A DNA stretch of 38,348 nt, from positions 1-38,348 of the forward strand of contig JALEXS010000040.1 of assembly GCA_022780025.1 (NCBI GenBank), given 5' to 3'. The position numbers and the translations under genes were made by a program. The notes beneath the pieces are model-generated. The model worked only from the letters and a program-made list of their open reading frames with translations. It did not search any database and was not told the DNA's origin. The stretch is from Mollicutes bacterium (lineage in GTDB: Bacteria > Bacillota_I > Bacilli_A > RFN20 > CAG-826). Shown here piece by piece: positions 17,085 through 25,492 of the stretch. How positions within the stretch are numbered: position 1 is the stretch's first letter; every line of letters starts with the position of its first letter.

Positions 17085-18005
17085 ATGGAAAATAAAAGAA
17101 ATATATTAGTAATTATAAGTGATTTTTTTGAGAAGTATATTATTAATCCTCTTAATAAATTTTGGAATATAATTACTTTTAAATCTAAGAAAACTTTTGA
17201 TGATCCTAGTGATGCATATCATCATAGACCATTATATTGGATATATACTTTATTATTAATTATAGTTATATTTGGTTGTTTAATTTATTCATGTATTGAT
17301 GTTGATTTTATGGGACATATAAGTAGTAGTCCTAGTAATATTAAAATGTTATTTAAGGGCTTAGCTCATCCTGATTGGTCATTATTTTTTGGATATGGAA
17401 GTTTTAATTTTAGTGAATCTACAATCTATCAAATAATTGAAACTTTAGCGATTGCATTTATTGGAACTTCGATAAGTTCTATTTTATCATTACCATTTGG
17501 GTTCTTAGCTAGTAGAAAAATAGTAGGAAAATGGGCATTTATTAGTGAATTTTTATTAATAATCATTAGAACTTTCCCAGAATTACTATTTGGTTTAATC
17601 ATTATTAAGGTAGTTGGATTTGGTGCTTTTACTGGAGTTGTTGTTTTATCTATTCATAGTATTGGTATGATTGGTAAGATGTTTGCTGAACAATTAGATG
17701 TTATTTCTAATGAACCTTTAGAAGCTCTTGATGCTTGTGGAGCTAGTGGATTAGTTAGAATCAAAAATGGTGTTATTCCTCAAGTTGCTCCTAATTTCTT
17801 AAGTGTTATTTTATATAGATTTGACTTAAATGTTAGAACTGCTAGTTTACTTGGTGTTGTTGGTGCTGGTGGTATCGGATATTCTTTATGGGTTTATAGT
17901 GCTTTTAACTCATGGAGTCAAGAAGCTAGTATGATATATGGAATTATTATTATGATTGTATTAATTGATATATTGTCTAGTTATTTAAGAAAGAAATTAA
18001 TTTAA
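17085..18005 (+). CDS. phnE: PhnE-like ABC transporter permease 2
   Basis: This 306-aa permease is paralogous to its upstream neighbour. It shares the N-terminal cytoplasmic segment, similar membrane topology, the EAA loop with EALDACGASG, and a late NVRTASLLGVVGAGGIG segment that matches NVRASVILAWANAGGIG in permease 1. AGGAAGG lies ahead of its ATG. Paired PhnE genes with one PhnD and one PhnC are a common arrangement. Confidence 0.9.
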   Translation: MENKRNILVIISDFFEKYIINPLNKFWNIITFKSKKTFDDPSDAYHHRPLYWIYTLLLIIVIFGCLIYSCIDVDFMGHISSSPSNIKMLFKGLAHPDWSLFFGYGSFNFSESTIYQIIETLAIAFIGTSISSILSLPFGFLASRKIVGKWAFISEFLLIIIRTFPELLFGLIIIKVVGFGAFTGVVVLSIHSIGMIGKMFAEQLDVISNEPLEALDACGASGLVRIKNGVIPQVAPNFLSVILYRFDLNVRTASLLGVVGAGGIGYSLWVYSAFNSWSQEASMIYGIIIMIVLIDILSSYLRKKLI

Positions 18006-18009
18006 TATA

Positions 18010-18516
18010 ATGAAAAGTTTAATCATGGTTAGTGGTTTACCAGGTAGTGGTAAATCTACATATTTAAGAAGTCATATTAAAGAATATAAAAATCCAGTTC
18101 GTATTGATAGTGATGAAACTAGAAGAACGATGTTTGGATCTTATTTAACTTTTCCTAAAGATATGTATATTATCTATGATCATATGATTGATATAGCTAA
18201 TGATATATACGATAAATATAAAGATAAAGATTTAACTATTATTATGGATTCTACTTTTTTAGATAATTATAAAAAAGAACATTTTTTAGCTAGATTAAGA
18301 CCATTTGATTATTATGAATTAATAATATTTAAATCAACTGATTTAAATTTTAATTTTGCAAATAATAAAAAAAGAATAAAAGAAAAATGGGTTCCTGAAG
18401 ATGTTATTATTAAAATGACTAAAGAAATAGAACCATTAAGTGACAATTTATTAAAAAAATTTAATAAAATAATTGAAATAGAAATACCATCTTATAAAGA
18501 AAATATTATAAAATAA
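18010..18516 (+). CDS. P-loop kinase-like ATPase (AAA_33/polynucleotide-kinase type)
   Basis: This 168-aa protein has Walker A GLPGSGKST (residues 9-17), a RIDSDETRR segment that in this superfamily positions the acceptor, and a Walker B-like TIIMDSTFLDN. The size and motifs fit a small kinase of the AAA_33/zeta-toxin/polynucleotide-kinase group. The substrate is unknown. It starts four bases after the permease stop without a clear ribosome-binding site, so it is probably coupled to the transporter and could act on something linked to the imported ligand. That link rests only on position. Confidence 0.75.
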   Translation: MKSLIMVSGLPGSGKSTYLRSHIKEYKNPVRIDSDETRRTMFGSYLTFPKDMYIIYDHMIDIANDIYDKYKDKDLTIIMDSTFLDNYKKEHFLARLRPFDYYELIIFKSTDLNFNFANNKKRIKEKWVPEDVIIKMTKEIEPLSDNLLKKFNKIIEIEIPSYKENIIK

Positions 18517-18538
18517 TAATTAATAAAAGGACAAGAAT

Positions 18539-19045
18539 ATGAAAAAGAATAAAATCTTAATTAGTGTTATTAGTTTATTAACCTTAACTACTTTATTTAG
18601 TTGTGGTGGTGGATTTGAAATTAATATTGCTGTTGGTGATGGTAATATTGAAAATGATGATGTTTATATTAAATTTAATATTGATGAAACTCTTAAAGAA
18701 GGATCAAAGATTAAAGGTTATTTAAGTGCTCAAAAAGAAGCTATTATCGATAGTGGATATGATTTTACTTATAGTTATAATTCTCCTTTTAGTGATACTT
18801 ATAGTGATACTGTTTTATTTAGTAGAATTAAAGAGAATTTATTAGATTCAAAAACTAGTGATGGATATAAAAAGACTAATTTTGAAATTACTTTAAATAT
18901 TAAAACTATGTTTAAAGAAGATAATGATAAGATTTATTTTGTCTTACGTAAATCTAATTGGGATAAAGGTAATATCCATTCTTATAATTACACTTCTTAT
19001 AAATATAGTGCTAAGAATAGTAAAGTAACTTTAACTGCTTTTTAA
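18539..19045 (+). CDS. Small lipoprotein of unknown function
   Basis: This 168-aa protein has a lipoprotein signal peptide ending in TLFSC (C22), then a Gly-rich linker. The mature domain of about 140 residues is predicted to be beta-rich, with repeated short polar strands and many Tyr and Ser. I recognise no family. It is the last gene of the transporter operon (AAAGGA before its ATG), so it may be an accessory surface component of the uptake system. Unrelated function is equally possible. Confidence 0.65.
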   Translation: MKKNKILISVISLLTLTTLFSCGGGFEINIAVGDGNIENDDVYIKFNIDETLKEGSKIKGYLSAQKEAIIDSGYDFTYSYNSPFSDTYSDTVLFSRIKENLLDSKTSDGYKKTNFEITLNIKTMFKEDNDKIYFVLRKSNWDKGNIHSYNYTSYKYSAKNSKVTLTAF

Positions 19046-19099
19046 GTAAGTAACACACTTAAATTATCTTGAAATTTGTCAAAATTTTATAGATATATA

Positions 19100-19128
19100 T
19101 TGAAGATGGTCTTACAATTTGATAAAAT
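19100..19128 (+). promoter_or_regulatory. Promoter of the rimP-nusA-infB operon
   Basis: TTGAAG (19100-19105), a 17-bp spacer and TAAAAT (19123-19128), giving a start near 19135 and a leader of about 60 nt. Confidence 0.55.
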
Positions 19129-19154
19129 AATGGCGATTTAAAAATCAGCTCGGA

Positions 19155-19183
19155 AGAGTGCCAATTGGCATTCTTTATTTTTT
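19155..19183 (+). terminator. Terminator-like hairpin in the rimP leader
   Basis: AGAGTGCC (19155-19162) pairs with GGCATTCT (19167-19174) over 8 bp with one G-U pair and a 4-nt loop, followed by a T-rich tail. It lies between promoter and ribosome-binding site (AGGAGG, 19186-19191), a position suited to attenuation. NusA encoded downstream could affect read-through; that is inference. Confidence 0.6.
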
Positions 19184-19197
19184 ATAGGAGGTAATTG

Positions 19198-19659
19198 ATG
19201 GAAGATATTCAAACTGTTAAAAGCGGTATTGAAAAATTATTATTAGAGCTAAATTATGATTTATCGGTTTTTAATTTTAAAAAGAAAATCGGAGGTAATG
19301 TGTTAGAAATTGTTATTGACTCAATAGATCCAATATCAATGGAAGATATTGTTAGTGTCAGTGAAAAAATTTCTACTTATCTAGATGAACATGATTTTAC
19401 AACAAGTAATTACACTTTAGATGTTAGTAGTCTAGGTGCAGAAAAACCTATTGATGTAGCTAAGATTGATAAATATATTGGAAAATATATTAGTGTCCAT
19501 CTTAAAAATCCTATAAATGGTGAAAATTATTTCGAAGGGGATTTATTAGCAAGTAATGAGACAATCATTACAATTGAAATTAGAATCAAAACAAGAAAGA
19601 AAAAAATTGAAATTGAAAAAGGAAATATTAGTAGTTGCAAACTAGCGATTAAGTTTTAG
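19198..19659 (+). CDS. rimP: Ribosome maturation factor RimP
   Basis: This 153-aa protein helps assemble the 30S ribosomal subunit. The N-terminal domain has the typical GIEKLLLELNYDLSVFNF and ISMEDIVSVSEKISTYLD segments; the LDVSSLGAEKPI stretch near residue 80 is the family hallmark. I chose ATG 19198, six bases after AGGAGG; the TTG at 19195 is too close to it. It is followed by nusA after eight bases, the usual bacterial order. Confidence 0.92.
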   Translation: MEDIQTVKSGIEKLLLELNYDLSVFNFKKKIGGNVLEIVIDSIDPISMEDIVSVSEKISTYLDEHDFTTSNYTLDVSSLGAEKPIDVAKIDKYIGKYISVHLKNPINGENYFEGDLLASNETIITIEIRIKTRKKKIEIEKGNISSCKLAIKF

Positions 19660-19667
19660 GAGTAAAT

Positions 19668-21452
19668 ATGAAACAAAATAAACAAGGATTTAAACAAAAA
19701 GTATTTTTAAAAGCTCTTGAAGAAATGGGTAATGATAAAGGTATTTCTCAAGATGCTATCGTTCAAATCATTCAAGAAACTTTTCAAGTAACTTATAGTA
19801 AAAAGCTTGAAGATGAAGCTAGAATTTTTAAAGGTAAAAGTTCTAATAAAGGTTTAAATAAAGTTAAATTAAGTGATGCATTAGTTAGATGTGATATCGA
19901 TTTAAAGAAAGGTATTATCGATATAGCTCGTCAATTTAAAGTTGTAAATGATGATGATATTGAAGATGATTTTATTGAAATTGGCTTAACTGAAGCTCAA
20001 GAAATTGATCCAAGCTTAAAAGTTGGTGATTATTATGAAATTCCTTTCAATTTTGAAGATTTCAATCAAAACGATGTTAATAGATTTAAAGCAACTTTCT
20101 TACAAAAGATTCAAAAAGCTTCTAAAGATGCTTTACTTGAAACTTATAATGGCCGTATTGGTGAATTAGTTACTGGTACTGTTGAAAAAGCAGATAGTCA
20201 TTCTGTTATTGTTAATTTAGGACGTACAACTGCTGTATTATATGCTAGAGATTTAATTGGTAAAGAAACATTTAGACCTGGTGATAGTATTAAAGTTTAT
20301 ATTCAAAGTATTGGTAAAGATGATAAAAAAGGTAGTAATTTAATTCATATTTCTAGAAGTTGCCCTGAATTTTTACAAAAATTATTTGAAAATGAAGTTC
20401 ATGAAATTTATGACCATACAGTAATGATTAAAAGTGTAGCAAGAATTGCTGGTATTAGAAGTAAAGTTAGTGTTTATAGTAATGATCCTAACGTTGATGC
20501 TAGTGGTGCTTGTATTGGTACTAATGGTAGTAGAATTCAAGCTATTGTTTCTCAACTTGGAAATAATAAAGATTCTAAAGAAAAAATTGATGTTATTACT
20601 TATAAACCAAATTTAGGATTATATCTTGAAGAATGTTTAAAACCTGGAATTATGATTGGTGCTAAAATTGATGAAGCAAATAATTCAGCAATCGTAGTTA
20701 CTCAAGATGGTACAAGTAAATTAGCAATTGGCTTAAAAGGATATAATGTAAAATTAGCTAGACAACTTTGTGGTTTAACTACTTTAGATATTATTGATGA
20801 AAGTGTAGCTCAAGAAAAAAATATTGATTATAAAACAATCGAAGAATTTACTATTGAAGCTAGACAAGAAGAAAAAAGAAAATACCGTGAAGAATCAATT
20901 AAAGCTTATCAACAAAATGGTGGCAAAAAATACACAATTGAAGATGATAACACATCTTTCATTGACAAAGATGAATTTGATGATGATTTAATCGAAGATA
21001 CAAATTATGATGTAACTGAAGATAAAGAAGTTATTAATAAAGTCGAAGAAGTTACTCCAGTTGAAGAAAAAGTTGAAGAAAAGGTTATTGAAAAAGAAGA
21101 ACCTGTAACTGAAACTATAGTTGAAGAAACACCTGTTATTAAACCAGTTAAAAAAGAACCAGTTTATGAACAAACAGATGTTAAAACAACTACAACCCTT
21201 GAATCTTTAGAAAAATCTTTAGAAGAAGAAAAAGAAAAAGAAAAACAAAAAGAAATCAATAGATTTAAAAAGAAGAAAGATCATTCTAAAGAAGATAAAA
21301 ATGATGAATCATCAACTAAAAAAGAAATCAAGAAAATGGCAGTTTATACTGATGAAGAATTGGCAGATCTTGATGATGAATTTGATGATAATTATGATGA
21401 TGAAGAGGATTATTCAGAATATGATAGCGACTCTTTCTACGAAGATAATTAA
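19668..21452 (+). CDS. nusA: Transcription factor NusA with long acidic C-terminal tail
   Basis: This 594-aa elongation/termination factor binds RNA polymerase. In order: an N-terminal polymerase-binding domain, an S1 domain (GELVTGTVEKADSHSVIVNLG), KH1 (GACIGTNGSRIQ) and KH2 (KLAIGLKGYNVKLARQL, about 351-367). KH1 is followed by an unusual insert, NNKDSKEK, where most NusA proteins have only GEK. From about residue 400 to the end runs a charged, low-complexity tail with VEEKVEEKVIEKEE-like repeats and a very acidic final 40 residues. Most Firmicutes NusA proteins stop at about 350-400 residues. Confidence 0.95.
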   Translation: MKQNKQGFKQKVFLKALEEMGNDKGISQDAIVQIIQETFQVTYSKKLEDEARIFKGKSSNKGLNKVKLSDALVRCDIDLKKGIIDIARQFKVVNDDDIEDDFIEIGLTEAQEIDPSLKVGDYYEIPFNFEDFNQNDVNRFKATFLQKIQKASKDALLETYNGRIGELVTGTVEKADSHSVIVNLGRTTAVLYARDLIGKETFRPGDSIKVYIQSIGKDDKKGSNLIHISRSCPEFLQKLFENEVHEIYDHTVMIKSVARIAGIRSKVSVYSNDPNVDASGACIGTNGSRIQAIVSQLGNNKDSKEKIDVITYKPNLGLYLEECLKPGIMIGAKIDEANNSAIVVTQDGTSKLAIGLKGYNVKLARQLCGLTTLDIIDESVAQEKNIDYKTIEEFTIEARQEEKRKYREESIKAYQQNGGKKYTIEDDNTSFIDKDEFDDDLIEDTNYDVTEDKEVINKVEEVTPVEEKVEEKVIEKEEPVTETIVEETPVIKPVKKEPVYEQTDVKTTTTLESLEKSLEEEKEKEKQKEINRFKKKKDHSKEDKNDESSTKKEIKKMAVYTDEELADLDDEFDDNYDDEEDYSEYDSDSFYEDN

Positions 21453-21463
21453 GGAGTAAAAAT

Positions 21464-21721
21464 ATGCAAAAAGTTCCAACAAGAAAATGTTTAGTATCTA
21501 ATAAAACGTTTCCTAAAAAGGAACTTTTTCGCGTAATTAGAACACCTGAAAATAAGGTTGTTTTAGATATTACAGGCAAGCAAAATGGAAGAGGTGCTTA
21601 TATTCATAAAGACCCTATTTCTATTGAAAAAGCCCGCAAAACTAATGTATTATCAAGAATTTTGGAAGTCGAAGTTCCTGATGAAATATATGATAGAATG
21701 TATAAGTTTTTAGATGTATAG
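21464..21721 (+). CDS. ylxR: YlxR/RnpM family RNA-binding protein
   Basis: This 85-aa protein is a YlxR (RnpM) family member, a small basic protein encoded between nusA and infB in many Firmicutes and linked in Bacillus to RNase P control. The hallmarks are VPTRKCLVSNKTFPKKELFR near the start and GRGAYIHKD in the middle. It uses a TAG stop and lies 12 bases before infB. The YlxQ (L7Ae-like) gene that often follows it is absent. Confidence 0.9.
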   Translation: MQKVPTRKCLVSNKTFPKKELFRVIRTPENKVVLDITGKQNGRGAYIHKDPISIEKARKTNVLSRILEVEVPDEIYDRMYKFLDV

Positions 21722-21733
21722 AGGAGGTAAAAT

Positions 21734-23575
21734 ATGAAAAAGAAAAAAGACGAAAGAGTAAGTAACGTTTCAAATAACGTTAATAAACAAAATAAGGATT
21801 ACGCTAAAGTAAATGGTGGTGTTTTCGTATTTACAAAATCTATTACTGTTGGAGAATTAGCTAAACAATTAAATGTTGGCGCTGGTGATATTATTAAGAA
21901 ATTATTCTTAAAAGGTAAGATGGTTAATATCAATCAATATCTTGATGATGATACAATTGGTGAACTTTGTTTAGAATATGGATATGATTTTAAAAAAGAA
22001 GAATTAGTTAATGAAGAAGATTTTGAAAAATTAAACATTGAAGATGATGAAAAAGATTTAACTGAAAGACCACCTGTAGTTACTATTATGGGTCACGTTG
22101 ATCATGGTAAAACTACTTTAATTGATGCTATTAGAAATTCTAATTTAGCTAGTGAAGAATATGGTGGTATCTCTCAAGAAATAGGTGCTTATCAAAAAAC
22201 TTATAAAGGCAAAAAAATAACTTTCATTGACACTCCAGGACACGAAGCTTTTAGTGCTATGAGAATGCGTGGAGCTAGTGTTACTGATATTGTTGTATTA
22301 GTAGTTGCTGCTGATGATGGTGTTATGCCTCAAACAATTGAAGCTATAGATCACGCTAAAGCTGCTCAAGTTCCTATTATTGTTGCTATTAATAAAATGG
22401 ATGTACCAGGAGCTGAACCAAGTAAAGTTATTAATGAACTTATGCAACATGGTATTATCGCTGAAGAATATGGTGGTGAAAATATTACTTGTAAAATAAG
22501 TGCTAAGAAAAAAGAAGGTATTGAAGATTTACTTGATGCAATCTTATTACAAGCTGAAATGCTTGAATTAAAAGCTAATCCAAAACGTTATGCGTTTGGA
22601 ACTGTTCTTGAAGCAAATCTTGATAAAGGTGAAGGACCTAAAGCTACATTATTAGTTCAAAATGGTACATTAAATTCTAATGATTATATCGTTGCTGGAA
22701 CAAGCTTTGGCAAAATTAGAAGAATGACTAACGAACATAATAGCGTTTTAAAAGAAGCTTTACCTTCTACACCTGTTAGTGTAATTGGCTTAAGTGAAGT
22801 ACCTTTAGCAGGTGATCACTTCATGGCTTTCCCTACTGAAAAACAAGCAAAAGATATTGCTAGTAAAAGACAACTTAAGAAAATTGAAGAAGAAAGAGCG
22901 CTTAATAGTGGCGTTACTTCTTTAGATGATTTATATAGTAAAATCAATGAAGGTATGCTTAGCCAAATTAATATTGTTTTAAAAGCTGATAGTACAGGTA
23001 GTGCTGAAGCTTGTAAAGCTAGCTTAGAAAAACTTAATAATGATAAAGTAAAAATTAAAGTTATTAGAGCTGCTGCTGGTGGAATTACTGAAAGTGATGT
23101 TTTATTAGCTAAAGCTAGTGATGCTATAATTTATGGATTCAACGTTAGACCTACTGCAGTAGTTAGAAAGAAAGCTGAAGAAGATAAAGTTGAAATTAGA
23201 TTACACCGTATCATATATGCCATGATTGAAGAAGTCGAAGATGCAATAAATGGTATGATTAAGAAAGAAGAAGTCGAACACGTTTTAGGACAAGCTGAAG
23301 TTAGAAATGTATTTAAAGTTTCTAAAGTTGGTAGCGTTGCTGGGTGTTACGTTATTGATGGTGAAGTTAAACGTGATGCACTTTGTAGAGTATTACGTGA
23401 TGGTGTCATCGTCTATGAAGGAAAGATTGAAACTTTAAAGAGATTTAAAGATGATGCTAAAACTGTTGCTAGTGGATTTGAATGTGGTATCAAGATTGAG
23501 AATTATAATGATGTCCATGAAGGCGATATAATCGAAGCATTCGAAATGAAGGTAAAAGAAGATAATGGCAAATAA
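21734..23575 (+). CDS. infB: Translation initiation factor IF-2
   Basis: This 613-aa GTPase brings initiator tRNA to the ribosome. After a short N-terminal region with one IF2-N module ([20 protein letters not shown]), the G domain shows G1 GHVDHGKT (about 120-127), G2 [11 protein letters not shown]3 DTPGHEAF, G4 NKMD and G5 SAKKKEG. The C-terminal domains are complete. The N-terminal extension is short compared with Bacillus IF-2. GAGGAGGT is an excellent ribosome-binding site. The gene overlaps rbfA by 11 bases. Confidence 0.97.
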   Translation: MKKKKDERVSNVSNNVNKQNKDYAKVNGGVFVFTKSITVGELAKQLNVGAGDIIKKLFLKGKMVNINQYLDDDTIGELCLEYGYDFKKEELVNEEDFEKLNIEDDEKDLTERPPVVTIMGHVDHGKTTLIDAIRNSNLASEEYGGISQEIGAYQKTYKGKKITFIDTPGHEAFSAMRMRGASVTDIVVLVVAADDGVMPQTIEAIDHAKAAQVPIIVAINKMDVPGAEPSKVINELMQHGIIAEEYGGENITCKISAKKKEGIEDLLDAILLQAEMLELKANPKRYAFGTVLEANLDKGEGPKATLLVQNGTLNSNDYIVAGTSFGKIRRMTNEHNSVLKEALPSTPVSVIGLSEVPLAGDHFMAFPTEKQAKDIASKRQLKKIEEERALNSGVTSLDDLYSKINEGMLSQINIVLKADSTGSAEACKASLEKLNNDKVKIKVIRAAAGGITESDVLLAKASDAIIYGFNVRPTAVVRKKAEEDKVEIRLHRIIYAMIEEVEDAINGMIKKEEVEHVLGQAEVRNVFKVSKVGSVAGCYVIDGEVKRDALCRVLRDGVIVYEGKIETLKRFKDDAKTVASGFECGIKIENYNDVHEGDIIEAFEMKVKEDNGK

Positions 23576-23933
23576 TGTTGAAAGAATAAAAGCAACTATT
23601 GCTAAAAATATTCGTGAAATTGCTCAGTACGAATTAAACGTTGAAAAGATTGATTTCATGACTATTACAGATATTGAAGTAAGTAGTGACCATTCTTATG
23701 CAAAAGTATTTGTTTCATTTTTCACAAATCCTGAGAAAAATTTAGAAAAATTAAATAAAGTTAAAGGATTTGTTAGAAGTGCTTTAGCTAAGCGAATTAA
23801 ATTAAGAAGAGTTCCTGAAATTTCATTCGTATTAGATGATACTTATTTCAAAGAAAAAAGATTGAACGATTTATTAAATAAAGAAAGTGATGAACTTTCT
23901 AAAATGAAAAGTGAAAATAATAAGGAGGACTAA
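23565..23933 (+). CDS. rbfA: Ribosome-binding factor A
   Basis: This 122-aa, one-domain KH-type protein acts in late 30S maturation. The core VERIKATIAKNIREIAQYEL, the SSDHSYAKVFVSF strand and the KLRRVPEISFVLDDT segment are typical. It overlaps infB by 11 bases. The truB/ribF genes that often follow are missing; instead a terminator overlaps its stop codon. Confidence 0.95.
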   Translation: MANNVERIKATIAKNIREIAQYELNVEKIDFMTITDIEVSSDHSYAKVFVSFFTNPEKNLEKLNKVKGFVRSALAKRIKLRRVPEISFVLDDTYFKEKRLNDLLNKESDELSKMKSENNKED

Positions 23934-23947
23934 TCCTCCTTTTATTT
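23922..23947 (+). terminator. Intrinsic terminator of the rimP-rbfA operon
   Basis: AAGGAGGA and TCCTCCTT form a perfect 8-bp stem around CTAA, followed by T-rich sequence. The rbfA stop codon lies in the loop, so the last codons form the left arm. Coordinates may be off by one. Confidence 0.85.
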
Positions 23948-23959
23948 TGAATTTTAAAT

Positions 23960-23984
23960 AAATAGTTGAGTTTTAAAGGGTTTT
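23960..23984 (+). repeat. 25-nt intergenic repeat, copy 1 (after rbfA)
   Basis: AAATAGTTGAGTTTT, then AAAGGG and TTTT. It matches the copy after polC at 21 of 25 positions and lies just past the operon terminator. Confidence 0.45.
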
Positions 23985-24099
23985 ACAATTTTTAAGGACT
24001 TTTTAAGAAAAAAATAATAAAAATTATGGTTAAATATATAATTAAATATAGAACTTGATTGTGTCCCTTTGTTGTAGGTCTCCCTAAAATTAAATACAA

Positions 24100-25347
24100 T
24101 TAAGTATTACTTCCGAAAATCATATTTGCAAGAAGTTTTCTAGTTTGAAGTGTAAAACTGTTTAAGTTTACGTTATAAGTTTTGTCTATATCATCAAACG
24201 AAGGCTTGTAATGAATTTTAGGAATTACATAATTTGACTTTCTAATTCCTATTTTTGGCTTAACGTCAATGCATTTACTAAGTTCAATCAAATTAATTTT
24301 TTCTACTGTTTCTTTTGAAAAATTAGATGTTCTATAAAATCTTTGAGAATAGTGATGAGAATTTATACATTCTTGACAGCATCCAAGATATCTATCAATT
24401 TTCCATATTTTTTCGATATCATCGTGTGTTTTGATTAATTTAATTATATATGATTGACCTTGGTTTATAATTCTAGCTTTAGGCGTTGTTTTTAATGTAT
24501 TTAGTAATAAGTCTTTATCATATTTATTCATGTTGCAATATCTCATTAAGTCGTTAATAGATTTTAATACATGCCATTTATCAGGTATGTACTTAGCTTT
24601 ACATACATAAATTTTATTTTTGAAACTTCTAATATATTGTGCTAAATCACCTGAAAGAAAGATCTCAGAAGATTCAGAAACATGATATATATTTTTTAAG
24701 CAGTAATTAATTTCATCAATAAAATCTTTCATATTAAATGTGCCATAAATTATCTTATTAACAAGTTTATTTCTTGGACTTTCTTCAGTACCAACATTTA
24801 ATTTATCAGTAAACATACAGCACGTATAAAGCGGTATTTTATTTGGAAAGCCTCTAATTTTCAGATATTTTTCATCAATTTGAAGATGTACGTTACCACT
24901 AAATTCTTTAATTTTGATTTGTTTTTCATCTAAATATATTTGCGTATTTTTGATAGCACGATATATTGTCGACTTAGAAATCACATGATTAGGAACAATA
25001 GTTTTTCCTATTTTTCTATAAGATGTTTCGTTAATTCTGTCCATTATTTTAAGAACTAATTCATCAGATAGTTTTTTATATTTGCTGATTTTTAATTTCA
25101 AATCTAAAAGATAGTAATATTTTTTAATACTTTCGTCATAATAATATCGTCGTTTAAAAGTCACATAACCTTTTGTAGTTAATATTGATCTGGATGATAT
25201 TTTAATTGATTTTAAATATTTTGGCTTACTTTTAAATAATTCATCATCGAGCGTTATTAATAGCTCAGAGTAACTAGAAATTGCTAATTTATCAACTTTT
25301 TCAAAATATTCGGTTAAACTATCGTTAAAATTTGCTAATATATTCAT
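24100..25347 (-). CDS. ISLre2/UPF0236-family transposase
   Basis: This 415-aa protein resembles ISLre2 (UPF0236) transposases. The N-terminal block contains SRSILTTKGYVTFKRRYYYD and KKYYYLLDLKL; the middle carries VHLQIDEKYLKIRG (D158) and a second acidic site, LSGDLAQYI (D234), followed by PDKWHVLKSIN. A late CQECINSHHYSQRFYRTSNFS block is also a family feature. It should cut and move the surrounding element. The frame is intact and slightly shorter than typical members. The start ATG follows a hairpin that hides the ribosome-binding site (see separate entry). Confidence 0.78.
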   Translation of the reverse strand: MNILANFNDSLTEYFEKVDKLAISSYSELLITLDDELFKSKPKYLKSIKISSRSILTTKGYVTFKRRYYYDESIKKYYYLLDLKLKISKYKKLSDELVLKIMDRINETSYRKIGKTIVPNHVISKSTIYRAIKNTQIYLDEKQIKIKEFSGNVHLQIDEKYLKIRGFPNKIPLYTCCMFTDKLNVGTEESPRNKLVNKIIYGTFNMKDFIDEINYCLKNIYHVSESSEIFLSGDLAQYIRSFKNKIYVCKAKYIPDKWHVLKSINDLMRYCNMNKYDKDLLLNTLKTTPKARIINQGQSYIIKLIKTHDDIEKIWKIDRYLGCCQECINSHHYSQRFYRTSNFSKETVEKINLIELSKCIDVKPKIGIRKSNYVIPKIHYKPSFDDIDKTYNVNLNSFTLQTRKLLANMIFGSNT

Positions 25348-25349
25348 AT

Positions 25350-25391
25350 AGAACCCTCTTTTTATATATGCAAATTTAATTATAGGGTTCT
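25350..25391 (-). promoter_or_regulatory. Transposase promoter within a translation-blocking hairpin
   Basis: AGAACCCT (25350-25357) and AGGGTTCT (25384-25391) form an 8-bp stem. On the minus strand the second arm contains the purine-rich AGAGGG, the likely ribosome-binding site two to six bases before ATG 25347. A TATAAT (25384-25379, minus) lies between the arms. Transcripts from this promoter would lack the first arm and be translatable; read-in transcripts would include both arms and be blocked. That logic is known for IS10 and IS50. Confidence 0.55.
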
Positions 25392-25445
25392 TTTATTTTT
25401 TTATCGACCTACAAATATGAAACGCAAACGAAATTTGCAAGGTAA

Positions 25446-25474
25446 TTAATATCTTATAATTTTTGTATTATAAT
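25446..25474 (+). promoter_or_regulatory. Promoter of the KAP NTPase/alcohol dehydrogenase pair
   Basis: TTAATA (25446-25451), a 17-bp spacer and TATAAT (25469-25474). A second TATAAT lies at 25455-25460. AAGAAGG (25479-25485) then serves the ATG at 25493. Confidence 0.5.
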
Positions 25475-25492
25475 ATTTAAGAAGGTAATATT

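Larger units (their letters stand above)
24072..25414 (-). mobile_element. ISLre2-like insertion sequence
   Basis: TTGTAGGTC (24072-24080) is the exact inverse of GACCTACAA (25406-25414), and together they bracket a single intact transposase gene on the minus strand with short flanks. The element is about 1.34 kb. Similarity between the ends beyond nine bases is weak, and I see no flanking target-site duplication, so the true ends could differ by some bases or the insertion is old. Confidence 0.65.

Noticed and set aside
20988-21173. Open frame rich in Phe and Asn on the minus strand
   Set aside because: It is the antisense of the Glu/Lys-rich NusA tail and has no independent coding signal.
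24058-25428. Target-site duplication of the IS
   Set aside because: Bases immediately outside the 9-bp inverted repeats do not match each other.
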